The translations under genes were made by a program, and so were the position numbers. A stretch of 64,000 bases of DNA from Aquificota bacterium. GTDB taxonomy: Bacteria > Aquificota > Aquificia > Aquificales > Aquificaceae. The stretch lies in contig JAUQQK010000004.1 of the NCBI GenBank assembly GCA_030549905.1, forward strand, positions 1 to 64,000, in the 5' to 3' direction. Shown piece after piece: positions 1-7,346 of this stretch. The notes under the pieces are model-generated. The model had not been told where the DNA came from. It ran no database searches and was given only the letters and a program-made list of their open reading frames with translations. Numbering within the stretch: position 1 is the first letter of the stretch; the number at the start of each line of letters is the position of its first letter.

Positions 1-60
1 CGGTCTTACCTTTTCATACTCGTATATGTTGAGTATCTCTTCCTTTGTAATCTTCCTCAT
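1..60 (-). CDS. DUF3501 family protein, N-terminal fragment
   Basis: The first 20 codons of a gene run off the left edge of the window. The visible peptide starts MRKITKEEIL and continues to EYEKVRP, which resembles the N-terminus of DUF3501 proteins. These are small proteins often encoded next to rubrerythrin-like or Fe-S oxidoreductase genes; their function is not established. Only 13 bases separate it from the stop of the TnpB-like gene upstream, and there is no strong ribosome binding site, so the transposon-related gene may have replaced its natural leader. The family call rests on a short stretch. Confidence 0.55.
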   Translation of the reverse strand, partial: MRKITKEEILNIYEYEKVRP

Positions 61-73
61 GTCTTTCGCCTGG

Positions 74-1708
74 TTAGCAGAAGTGTATAAAACTACACTT
101 CTGGCCAGTGTATTTATACCCCGCCATTTGAGGCAAGCCAGCACTGGCAGGCGGCATTTGGCTTGCCATAGCCCCTACACCAGGTATAGGAGCTAACCTC
201 CTCACACTCCTGCCCCAATCCACCAATACAGATTTTAGCGGAGAGAAATCCCTGACAAAGGATTTCCCAAGGACAGGAAGTATGAGGGCTACCCTGAGAA
301 CTTGCCAGAGTTTGTAAGAGGTTCTTACCTCTTCCCTCACCTGCTCCTTCCACAGGTCGGCAGGCTCTCGGGTCTCTGACTTGCTCTCAAGGCTTGAGAG
401 TAAATTCACTAAAAGCTTAATATCTTTGTTAAGCTTTGATATCTCTGTCTTTAAGACATTTCTCTTATACTTGTTTCCCTCTTTCTTCAACTCCTCCTTA
501 AGCTCCTGCTTCCTATCTTCCAGCTCACCAATGCTATACCTGATAAACTCCTCTTGTGAAAGGAGTTTCAAATAATTCACAGGTAACTTTTCTTTAAAGC
601 CTAAGGCTCTTCTTCCTATCACATAAGCCCCTGCTATGTCTTTGTCAATGTTATACATAGGTGCATACTTGAGTGAGCCTATAACTGATGTATATGCTGG
701 ATACACTTCTATAACCTCTATGCCTTTTCTCTTAGCTAAGACCTTTATCTTCTCAAGTATGCTCCTGTAAGCCCATTGATGAAATCTTTTCCTTAGCTTT
801 GCTCTTCCATCTCCTCTATAGCCTTTTGGCATTCCTGCCAGCCTTTCTATGGCTATAGCTCTTCTTCTTTCCAATGCCATGTCTGTTATCCTGTGTGCTA
901 TATGCCATGCTATATATTCCCTTTGCTCTCTTTTCTTACCAATTAGCTCATGAAGAGAAATGGACTGATAGCCTACAAGGTTTCCATCTCTTGATACTTC
1001 CGCTAAAGCAAGGTGAAAAGGACTTGCATTTGCGTCTATGCCTATAACTCCACTGTTTTTTGTAATCACCACTTGTGGAATGCTTTCCTCATAGCTTATA
1101 TATGCATAGACTTTGCTGTCTTCTATGAAAAGCTCCACGCTGTAAGGAAAATATTCCTTTGTCTTCTCTGCTACCTGTAAGCTCCAGATAAAGTCTATCC
1201 ATTTGTCTTTTTCTCTTGACACTTTCCTATAGACTTTGCCTTCTATCCATTTTTTGTTTCCCACATTTACTCTCAGGTATAGCCCTTCCTCTTTAAACAG
1301 TAGCCTTATGTTTAAGTTTCCTCGCTTTGACCTGTCTCCTCTTGAATATAGTCTGTATTTTCTTTTCTCTTGCCACTGTCTTTTTAGCTCCTGTCTTTTC
1401 TTTCTTTGAAGGTGGTTTTTCTTGAGCTTTTCAAAAAGACTTCTTCCACCAAAGATAACCTTCTTAGGGTTTTGCCTCTTTTCTTTACAGGCTTTTAAAA
1501 CTTCCTGAGCCTTGAATATGGCATCATCTACATATCTTGAGTTTAGTCCAAACATAGTCTGTAGTTTTTTCTTAAGTTCTTTTCTTTCTTTGCCTTCCAG
1601 TAGTCTTTGATAGGCATATCTTTTGCAGGAAGACCATCTTCTCATCAGGTCTTTTAGAGTTTCTATATCCTTACTTGAAAACTCAACCCTACTGCTCAGG
1701 GTTATCAT
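74..1708 (-). CDS. TnpB-like RuvC protein (IS200/IS605 type) lacking the zinc finger
   Basis: A 544-residue TnpB-related protein. TnpB proteins are RNA-guided DNA nucleases carried by IS200/IS605 and IS1341-type elements and are the ancestors of Cas12. The RuvC acidic residues look present: Asp225 in GIDANAS, Glu288 in AIERLAG and Asp357 in DKDIAGAYVIG. The four-cysteine zinc finger that normally lies between the last two is absent; only about 15 residues join the YPAYTS motif to the last Asp. About 170 further residues follow, first a charged coiled-coil-like stretch (about 390-440), then a Gly/Ala/Pro-rich tail whose DNA forms hairpins. No TnpA gene is nearby. GAGGAG lies 7 nt upstream of the ATG. 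Whether it is an active nuclease, a domesticated regulator or a remnant cannot be told from sequence alone. Confidence 0.85.
   Translation of the reverse strand: MITLSSRVEFSSKDIETLKDLMRRWSSCKRYAYQRLLEGKERKELKKKLQTMFGLNSRYVDDAIFKAQEVLKACKEKRQNPKKVIFGGRSLFEKLKKNHLQRKKRQELKRQWQEKRKYRLYSRGDRSKRGNLNIRLLFKEEGLYLRVNVGNKKWIEGKVYRKVSREKDKWIDFIWSLQVAEKTKEYFPYSVELFIEDSKVYAYISYEESIPQVVITKNSGVIGIDANASPFHLALAEVSRDGNLVGYQSISLHELIGKKREQREYIAWHIAHRITDMALERRRAIAIERLAGMPKGYRGDGRAKLRKRFHQWAYRSILEKIKVLAKRKGIEVIEVYPAYTSVIGSLKYAPMYNIDKDIAGAYVIGRRALGFKEKLPVNYLKLLSQEEFIRYSIGELEDRKQELKEELKKEGNKYKRNVLKTEISKLNKDIKLLVNLLSSLESKSETREPADLWKEQVREEVRTSYKLWQVLRVALILPVLGKSFVRDFSPLKSVLVDWGRSVRRLAPIPGVGAMASQMPPASAGLPQMAGYKYTGQKCSFIHFC
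75..260 (-). ncRNA. candidate omega/re-RNA overlapping the 3' end of the TnpB-like gene
   Basis: In IS200/IS605 elements the TnpB guide RNA is made from the 3' end of tnpB and the right end of the element. Here two strong inverted repeats lie in that place: a perfect 9-bp stem (AGAAGTGTA/TACACTTCT, 6-nt loop, 79-102) and a perfect 8-bp stem (GGCAAGCC/GGCTTGCC, 20-nt loop, 132-167). The overlapping protein tail is low-complexity, as expected if RNA structure constrains the DNA. The upstream limit is a guess, and the RNA itself is inferred. Confidence 0.35.
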
Positions 1709-1797
1709 GCATTAACTCCTCTTTTCCTCACCTTATCAAAGTTATTTTTCTTACTGAGTATAACTCCTTTATCTTTTTTACACTTAATAACATTCAT
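1705..1797 (-). CDS. possible 30-residue basic leader ORF before the TnpB-like gene
   Basis: An ATG at 1797 follows AGGAG by 4 nt and opens a 30-codon frame of Lys-rich sequence whose TGA overlaps the TnpB ATG as ATGA, a usual sign of translational coupling. It lies inside the transcript expected from the promoter at 1874-1902. The longer track ORF starting at 1902 would begin in the -35 box and cannot be made from that promoter. No family is recognised, and it may be chance. Confidence 0.2.
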   Translation of the reverse strand: MNVIKCKKDKGVILSKKNNFDKVRKRGVNA

Positions 1798-1873
1798 TAC
1801 ACTCCTAAGTACAAATATACACTTTGCTACAATTTTTACCAACTGTTGCTCTCCTCCACTGGTTTTAACTATT

Positions 1874-1902
1874 ATTATATGCAAAAAATTTGCAGTTGTC
1901 AA
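1874..1902 (-). promoter_or_regulatory. consensus sigma-70-type promoter with palindromic spacer
   Basis: TTGACA (1897-1902), a 17-bp spacer and TATAAT (1874-1879) match the bacterial consensus exactly. The spacer contains a perfect palindrome, TGCAAA-AAA-TTTGCA on the plus strand (1880-1894), placed where a repressor would block polymerase. The -35 box overlaps the hisC stop codon. It should give a leader of about 160 nt before the TnpB-like gene. Confidence 0.75.
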
Positions 1903-2954
1903 GTATGCTCTTTTAAGACTTCGTAAAGAGCCTGCAGGAAGGCATCATTTTCCTCAGGCTTGCCTATGCTTACACGGAGGCAGTTTTCAAGCCCCTCCAT
2001 GTAAGAAAAGTTTCTTATCAGCACGCCTTTGCGGACAAGCCCCTCGTGAAGAAGTTCCGCAGGTATGGGGCTTTTGAAGAGTATAAAGTTGGCTTCTGAA
2101 GGATAGGCTTTTATGCCCTCCATGGAGGACAGCTCAATAAAGACCCTTTCCCTCTCCCTTATCACTTCCTTCACAGCCTCCTCTATAAAGGGGTAGAATT
2201 CGGTGAGCATGAGCCTTGCAATAACCTGAGAGGGGTAGGTTATGTTAAAGGGCAGTCTTATTTTGTTTAGTTCTTTTACCAGTTCTTCCTTGCCAATGAG
2301 AATACCCACTCTAAGCCCAGCCATACCTATCTTTGAGAGGGTGCGAAGCACCACCGTATCTTCCCTGCTCAGAGCCTCCTCAAGGAAGGTTTTCCCCGAA
2401 TAGTGATAGTAGGCTTCATCAAGAACGGTGAAAACGCCCTCAGACCTTATAACTCTTATACTATCTTCTTTAAAGCAGTTGCCCGTCGGGTTGTTGGGGT
2501 AAGCATAGTAGGCGAGGGCTGGCTTTTCTTCCCTTGTTTTCCGAAGGCTTTTTTCAAGGTCTATATCAAAATCTTCCTTCAATCTTACCTCTATCCTCTT
2601 CCTGCCCAGAACGTGGGCGGATATGCCATACATGGAAAAGGTGGGAACAGGGTAAAAGACGCCCCTGTCAAACTCGCCTATGGCTATGGAAAGATAATAT
2701 ATAAGCTCGTCGGAGCCGTTTCCAAGCATTATGTTTTCCGGCTTTACTCCAAAACGCTGAGCTATTGCCTCTTTGAGCCTGTATGCCTCTGGGTCCGGAT
2801 AGCGGTTAAAGGGCAGGCGGGCAAGCTCCTCCCCAATCCTTTTCCTTAGCTCCTCAGGAAAGTCTATGGAAAGCTCATTGGAGGACAGTTTTATCTTTGC
2901 AGGCGTAGTTTCCGTTTTGTAGGGAGAAAGAGAGCTTATCCGCTTGCTTATCAT
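1899..2954 (-). CDS. hisC: histidinol-phosphate aminotransferase
   Basis: A 351-residue class I/II aminotransferase that makes L-histidinol phosphate from imidazole acetol phosphate in histidine biosynthesis, using PLP in the cytoplasm. The HisC signatures are present: YPNNPTGN at about 150, VLDEAYYHY at about 173, the PLP lysine in TLSKIGMAGLR at about 207, and the C-terminal LRVSIGKPEEN. The start overlaps the stop of the small upstream gene by 4 nt (ATGA), so the two are probably cotranslated. The other his gene in the window, hisB, is 51 kb away, in keeping with the dispersed operons of Aquificales. Confidence 0.93.
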   Translation of the reverse strand: MISKRISSLSPYKTETTPAKIKLSSNELSIDFPEELRKRIGEELARLPFNRYPDPEAYRLKEAIAQRFGVKPENIMLGNGSDELIYYLSIAIGEFDRGVFYPVPTFSMYGISAHVLGRKRIEVRLKEDFDIDLEKSLRKTREEKPALAYYAYPNNPTGNCFKEDSIRVIRSEGVFTVLDEAYYHYSGKTFLEEALSREDTVVLRTLSKIGMAGLRVGILIGKEELVKELNKIRLPFNITYPSQVIARLMLTEFYPFIEEAVKEVIRERERVFIELSSMEGIKAYPSEANFILFKSPIPAELLHEGLVRKGVLIRNFSYMEGLENCLRVSIGKPEENDAFLQALYEVLKEHT

Positions 2955-3196
2955 TCTTGCGGTGTTTCTTCCTGGACCTCTTCCTCTTCCTCCTCTTCTC
3001 CTCTACCAAGGTATAGTTCAAGCTCCGCCACTGTAGACTCCATAAGTTTGTCCTCAAGTATGCCCTTTATGAGCCTGTTGAGCTTTCTTTCATCACCCAT
3101 GGCTATGCCATTAAGCACATAGTAAAGCCTTTTTGGTAGTGAAAGAACAACTCTTTTATACCTTGCTCCACCCTTTTTTCTTGGTCTCCTTGCCAT
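2951..3196 (-). CDS. small protein, possible ribbon-helix-helix DNA-binding protein
   Basis: An 81-residue protein with a very basic N-terminus (ARRPRKKGGARYKR), a middle that could be a ribbon-helix-helix fold (VVLSLPKRLYYVLNGIA, then a helix), and an acidic tail of consecutive Glu residues. AGGAGG lies 7 nt before the ATG. It precedes hisC and overlaps it by 4 nt. A TATAAT-like box for its transcript lies at about 3228-3233, inside the 5' end of the divergent ChaN gene. The fold is inferred from pattern only and no specific family is recognised; it could regulate its own divergent promoter region. Confidence 0.6.
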   Translation of the reverse strand: MARRPRKKGGARYKRVVLSLPKRLYYVLNGIAMGDERKLNRLIKGILEDKLMESTVAELELYLGRGEEEEEEEVQEETPQE

Positions 3197-3219
3197 TGCA
3201 AACCTCCTTTAAGGGATTT

Positions 3220-3945
3220 ATGTTTAATTATAGCATGATTTTTTGGCTTTTAATCCTTATTTTTGTGTCAAGTTCTTTTTCTATGGAAGACCTTATAAAA
3301 AGGATAGAAAAGGTGCAGGTTATATTCCTTCCTGAAACACATACAGGCAAAGAAGACCATCAGTTTCAGCTAAGCGTTATAAAGTTAATGTATGATAAAA
3401 ACATGAAGTTTGTCATAGCTATGGAGATGTTTCAGCAGAGTTTTCAGAAATTTCTTGATGAGTATGTGGAATGTAGTATTACCGAAGAGGAAATGCTTGA
3501 AAAAACTGAATACAAGAAGAGATGGGGCTATGACCCAGCCCTTTACAGGGACATATGGAGGTTTGCCAAAGAAAGAGGTATAAGGCTTGTTGCCATAAAC
3601 CTGCCCACTGAGCTTCTTCAGAGGATAAGAAAGGAAGGGCTTGAAAGGGTAAAGGACCCCCTCCTGCCAGAGCCTGTTGTGGATATGACGGAGGAGGAAA
3701 GAAGAAGTCTAACCAAGATTTTTGAGAGCCATCCTAAGGTACAGGAAAGGGTATTCTTTGATGTGCAGAAGGCATGGGACAACGGCATGGCTCTGGCACT
3801 GGCAAGAACCCTTGAAAGGTATCCAGACCATAAGGTGGTGGTGCTTGTAGGGCGTGGTCATGCGGAAAGTCTGGACAGGGGCATACCAAGGAGGCTTTCC
3901 CTTTTAAAGCCCGGTGTAAGAATGACCATACTTGAGAGACCTTAG
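3220..3945 (+). CDS. ChaN-like (DUF399) haem-binding lipoprotein family protein
   Basis: About 241 residues in the ChaN/DUF399 family (Haem_bd_uptake). Family features seen are FLPETHTGKEDHQFQL near the N-terminus, the MEMFQQSFQKFLDEY motif, and the VVVLVGRGHAE block near the C-terminus. ChaN proteins bind haem and are placed in iron uptake; the exact role here is unknown. The start at 3220 (AAGGG 4 nt upstream) is preferred to the track start at 3133, which would run through the divergent gene. The N-terminus then has a hydrophobic stretch (MIFWLLILIFVSSSFS), probably a signal peptide, with no lipobox cysteine. An ATG at 3235 is the alternative. Its 3' end overlaps recR by 4 nt. Confidence 0.75.
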   Translation: MFNYSMIFWLLILIFVSSSFSMEDLIKRIEKVQVIFLPETHTGKEDHQFQLSVIKLMYDKNMKFVIAMEMFQQSFQKFLDEYVECSITEEEMLEKTEYKKRWGYDPALYRDIWRFAKERGIRLVAINLPTELLQRIRKEGLERVKDPLLPEPVVDMTEEERRSLTKIFESHPKVQERVFFDVQKAWDNGMALALARTLERYPDHKVVVLVGRGHAESLDRGIPRRLSLLKPGVRMTILERP

Positions 3946-4553
3946 AGGCTTTTTCTGTTTTCTATGGATTTTTCTAAGGATAGCTCGTCCGCAAGCTCAA
4001 TGAGAGAACCGAACTGAAGCCCATGGGATATCCTGCTTACCTTTACTTCAGGAAACTGCTTTTTTATCAGCTTTGCTATGTAGTTGGCGGTTGCTTCTCC
4101 TTCAAGGTTTGGGTTTGTGGCAAGTATCACCTCCTTAGTCCTGTATCTTTCTATCCTCTCAAGGAGGCTTTCAATACGCAGGTCCGATGGCGATATACCC
4201 TCAAGGGGCGCTATCCTTCCTCCCAGCACATGATAAACGCCCGTATATCTTTCAAGCCTTTCTATGGCAAAGGCATCCTGTGGTTCCTCCACCACACATA
4301 TGAACTTTTTACTTCTCCTCTGGTCTCTGCATATTATGCATACCTCTTCTTCCGTATAAAGACCGCATTCTCTGCACTCTCTTATGTTCTCTGCGGATTC
4401 CTGAAGGCTTTTTACTATGTCAAGCCTTTCATTTACGGGCAGTTTAAGCAGGTTGTATAAAAACCTTCCTGCTGAACGCTCGCCGTAGGTGGGTATCCTT
4501 ATAAGCCTTTCAAGGGCTTCCCTAATAGACTTTGGAATTACCTCCTGGGGCAT
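3942..4553 (-). CDS. recR: recombination protein RecR
   Basis: A 203-residue RecR, partner of RecF/RecO in loading RecA at gapped DNA. It shows the N-terminal helix-hairpin-helix (LIRIPTYGERSAGRF), the zinc finger CRECGLYTEEEVCIIC at about 60-75, a Toprim domain (FICVVEEPQDAFAIE) and the C-terminal SRISHGLQFGS motif. The track ORF begins 53 codons earlier, but that extension runs through the promoter and into the divergent gene. The ATG at 4553 fits RecR length and lies 6 nt from a TATAAT box, so the message is probably leaderless. Confidence 0.93.
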   Translation of the reverse strand: MPQEVIPKSIREALERLIRIPTYGERSAGRFLYNLLKLPVNERLDIVKSLQESAENIRECRECGLYTEEEVCIICRDQRRSKKFICVVEEPQDAFAIERLERYTGVYHVLGGRIAPLEGISPSDLRIESLLERIERYRTKEVILATNPNLEGEATANYIAKLIKKQFPEVKVSRISHGLQFGSLIELADELSLEKSIENRKSL

Positions 4554-4559
4554 GGAAAA

Positions 4560-4565
4560 ATTATA
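4560..4565 (-). promoter_or_regulatory. -10 box for recR, leaderless arrangement
   Basis: TATAAT on the minus strand with 6 nt between it and the recR ATG. Transcription would start at or next to the start codon. No Shine-Dalgarno sequence is present. Confidence 0.5.
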
Positions 4566-4587
4566 AGCCCAGCTTAGATTTTGACCC

Positions 4588-5439
4588 ATGGCAAGCCTTA
4601 AAAGGAAACTGCTCTGCAACGCTGAGGGTGATTTCTTTGTAGATGATGCCTGCATAGACTGTTCTGTATGCAGGGAGTTTGCACCAGAGGTTTTTGGAGA
4701 TGGAATAAACACTGCCTGTGTCAGGAAGCAGCCTGAAGGTAAGGAGGAAAAGAAGAAAGCTCTTATGGCTCTTATCTCCTGCCCGGTAGGTGCTATAGGG
4801 ACCTTAAAAAGGGAAGAAGCAAGAAAGGCTTTGTGGCTACTACCACAGGAGCTGGAAGAGGGTGTATACCGGTGTGGCTATGCATCAAGGCATTCTTACG
4901 GAGCTATTAGCTATTTTATAAAGCATCATGAAGGCAACTGGTTTGTAGATGCACCTCGCAGGAGCGGTCATCTTCTTCAAAGGCTAAGGGAGCTGGGGGG
5001 CGTAAAGTATATATTCCTCACCCACGAGGACGATGTGGGTGATGCTAGCTTTTACGCACAGGCCTTCGGCGCCCGGGTAATCATACACGAGAAGGATTCA
5101 AGGGCTTATCCTTCTGCACATATAAAGATAAAGGGGTATGAGCCCGTTATAATGGGAGACTTTACCCTTATACCAACACCGGGGCATACCCCGGGGCATA
5201 TGGTGCTTCTGTATAAGAATTTTCTCTTTACCGGGGACCATATCTGGTATTCAAGAGATAAGGATAGTCTTTGGGCAAGCAAGGAATATTGTTGGTATTC
5301 TTGGGAAGAGCAGAAAAGGTCTATAGGAAGGCTTTTAAACTATTCCTTTGAATGGGTTTTGCCCGGTCATGGCTACAGTGTAAAGCTTGAAGTAGCTCGC
5401 ATAAAAGAACAGTTAAGTAGCTTGTTAGGAGACTTATAA
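4588..5439 (+). CDS. ferredoxin-domain/metallo-beta-lactamase-fold fusion hydrolase
   Basis: A 283-residue two-domain protein. Residues about 1-75 form a single-cluster ferredoxin-like domain with CIDCSVC and a later SCPVGAIG, giving four cysteines for one [4Fe-4S] cluster. Residues about 80-283 form a metallo-beta-lactamase domain with a modified first metal motif (THEDDVGD in place of THxHxDH), TPGHTPGH, GDHIWY and a final PGHG. Similar fusions occur in cyanobacteria and plants; the substrate is unknown. The altered first motif (HED) suggests changed metal binding. The start lies in the recR divergent region without a clear Shine-Dalgarno site. Confidence 0.8.
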   Translation: MASLKRKLLCNAEGDFFVDDACIDCSVCREFAPEVFGDGINTACVRKQPEGKEEKKKALMALISCPVGAIGTLKREEARKALWLLPQELEEGVYRCGYASRHSYGAISYFIKHHEGNWFVDAPRRSGHLLQRLRELGGVKYIFLTHEDDVGDASFYAQAFGARVIIHEKDSRAYPSAHIKIKGYEPVIMGDFTLIPTPGHTPGHMVLLYKNFLFTGDHIWYSRDKDSLWASKEYCWYSWEEQKRSIGRLLNYSFEWVLPGHGYSVKLEVARIKEQLSSLLGDL

Positions 5440-5466
5440 TTTAAGGTATAGGGGAAGGTGAGATAG

Positions 5467-7332
5467 ATGATAAGGTTCCTTACCTGCACGCACCTTTCTG
5501 AAAGCCCAGAGGATTTAAAGCTTATGGAGGTTTTGAAAAGGGATATGGAAGGGCTAATTGGGGAAAAAGTTCAGCTCATAGTTCCAAGGACTTACCAGGA
5601 AGAGCAGGGCTACCTTGAGGAATCCATTGACCTTTTATACTTAGACCCACTAACCGCCTACGATAGGATTAGTGGGGGCTTTCTTGTTTTCAAGATAAAA
5701 GGGCTGGAGAAGGAAAAGTTTTTTCTTGTGGGCAGGCGTAAAGAGGAAGACAACATAATTATCACTGCTTCCGTCTTTGACGGCTATATGATTTCTGCCT
5801 TACTCCTTACAGAGTTTGACTTGCTTAGAGAGGTTGTTTACTATACCAACTCTCAAAGGGAAGCCTATGAAAGGGTGTTAAATGGCGAAGCGGACGTGGC
5901 AATCCTTTATTCTAAAAGCTACTATCTCTATTCAAGGGAGCTAGGTCCTCTGCCTGTTTTAAAGGAGATTGAAGCCCCCTTTACTCATTGCTTGCTTATA
6001 AGCAGTGGGCTTTACCAGAAGATAAGTGATGGAATAAAGAGGCTTGATTACTTGGAAGAGGTGAGAAGTGAAGAAAAAGAGGAGCTTTATGAGCTTTCTG
6101 TTAGGATTTCACAGGCTTTGAAGGTGAAGCAATTTTTTGACATAGGTAAATTTACCATTGAGAACCCAAACACCGCCCTAATACTATACAGGGATAAGAT
6201 AGTTTATGCCAGCAAGTCCGCTTCAGATATACTGGGCTATTCACATGAGGAGTTTAAAAACCTCTTCCCCACAGACTTTGTGGCTGACAGGGCTTTAAAG
6301 GAGCTGCTTGAAAAGAATGCAAGAAGAAGGCTTTTGGGTGAGCTTTTTGATAGCTTATACCCTGAGGTGAAAGTTAAAACAAAGAATGGAAAAATAAGAT
6401 ACATAAGGGTCTTTGGCAGAACTGTTCTCTACCAGAACAGGTATCACGGCTCCCTTCTATTCCATGATATAACAAAGGAAGTCCTTTACCAGAAGCTCTA
6501 CAGGGCTTTAAGAAATGTGAACAAGGCGATAACCACCGTTTTTACAGAGGAGGAGCTTTTTAATACGGTTTGTGAGACCCTTGTAAAGGAGCTTGACATA
6601 AAGTTTGCATGGGCAGGGCTAATTGATGAAAAGGGTAGGATTTTCAAAAAGATATACAAATGCGGGGAGGAAGAAGGTTATATGGACTACATAGTGGTTT
6701 GTGAGGGTTGTAGCCTTCCCTCAGAAGGAAGCCCATTGGGGAAGGCGATTCATAGCGGTCAGACCTTTGTGGTTTTTTCTACAGAGGAAGCCTCTATGCC
6801 AGAAAAGAACAGGAAGGAAATGCTTAAAAGAGAGTTTGCTTCATACGCCTTCGTCCCTATTAAAAAGAAGGATAAAGTTTATGCAGTTCTTTGCATATAT
6901 GCCACATTACCTTACTTTTTTGAAGAGGAAAGCCTTCTTGAAGAACTGAGGCATGACCTCAGTTTTGCCCTTGAAAGGATAGAGATAATAAGAAGGAGCA
7001 TTATACTGGAAAGCTCCGCAGAAAAAGGCTCCGAGTGGATAATGATAACGGACGAGGAGGGGTTTATAGAGTATGTGAATGATTATGTTTGTGGCATTAC
7101 TGGCTACGAAAAGGAGGAGCTTCTTGGTAAAAAGCCCAGCATTTTTAAGTCTGGGTATCATTCAAGGGATTTTTATGGCAAGCTATGGGAAACCATCGGG
7201 AAGGGTAGGGAGTTTGAAGCCATTTTTATAAATAGAGCAAAGGATGGCAGGCTTTTCTACCTTGAGGAAAAGATAATACCTGTAGAACTTCCCGGGGGTT
7301 TAAAAAAGTATGTAGCCATAGGCAGGATATAA
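5467..7332 (+). CDS. sensor protein, N-terminal part: PhnD-like, PAS, GAF, PAS (frameshifted from next ORF)
   Basis: A 621-residue soluble sensory region. Residues 1-200 resemble a periplasmic phosphonate-binding (PhnD/TauT-type) domain but have no signal peptide. A PAS domain lies at about 235-345 (ILGYSHEEF, DITKE), a GAF domain at about 350-500, and a second PAS at about 515-621 (ITGYEKEELLG). The frame ends abruptly at VAIGRI-stop, just where PAS proteins continue as GRDITKERQ. One inserted base near 7326 would restore GRDITKERQL and fuse it to the following GGDEF-EAL ORF. A TATAAT box at about 5435 and GGAAGGTGAG upstream of the ATG mark its start. Either a recent frameshift or a sequence error is likely. 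Confidence 0.8.
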   Translation: MIRFLTCTHLSESPEDLKLMEVLKRDMEGLIGEKVQLIVPRTYQEEQGYLEESIDLLYLDPLTAYDRISGGFLVFKIKGLEKEKFFLVGRRKEEDNIIITASVFDGYMISALLLTEFDLLREVVYYTNSQREAYERVLNGEADVAILYSKSYYLYSRELGPLPVLKEIEAPFTHCLLISSGLYQKISDGIKRLDYLEEVRSEEKEELYELSVRISQALKVKQFFDIGKFTIENPNTALILYRDKIVYASKSASDILGYSHEEFKNLFPTDFVADRALKELLEKNARRRLLGELFDSLYPEVKVKTKNGKIRYIRVFGRTVLYQNRYHGSLLFHDITKEVLYQKLYRALRNVNKAITTVFTEEELFNTVCETLVKELDIKFAWAGLIDEKGRIFKKIYKCGEEEGYMDYIVVCEGCSLPSEGSPLGKAIHSGQTFVVFSTEEASMPEKNRKEMLKREFASYAFVPIKKKDKVYAVLCIYATLPYFFEEESLLEELRHDLSFALERIEIIRRSIILESSAEKGSEWIMITDEEGFIEYVNDYVCGITGYEKEELLGKKPSIFKSGYHSRDFYGKLWETIGKGREFEAIFINRAKDGRLFYLEEKIIPVELPGGLKKYVAIGRI

Positions 7333-7346
7333 CTAAGGAAAGACAG

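Noticed and set aside
1705-1902. 65-residue ORF upstream of the TnpB-like gene
   Set aside because: Its start lies in the -35 box of the promoter that drives the region, so only the shorter 30-codon frame could be made.
3133-3219. Track start of the ChaN-like gene at 3133
   Set aside because: It would run through the divergent small gene and lacks a ribosome binding site; the hydrophobic signal begins after 3220.
4554-4712. 53-residue N-terminal extension of RecR
   Set aside because: It covers the divergent promoter and the start of the opposite gene, and RecR is about 200 residues.
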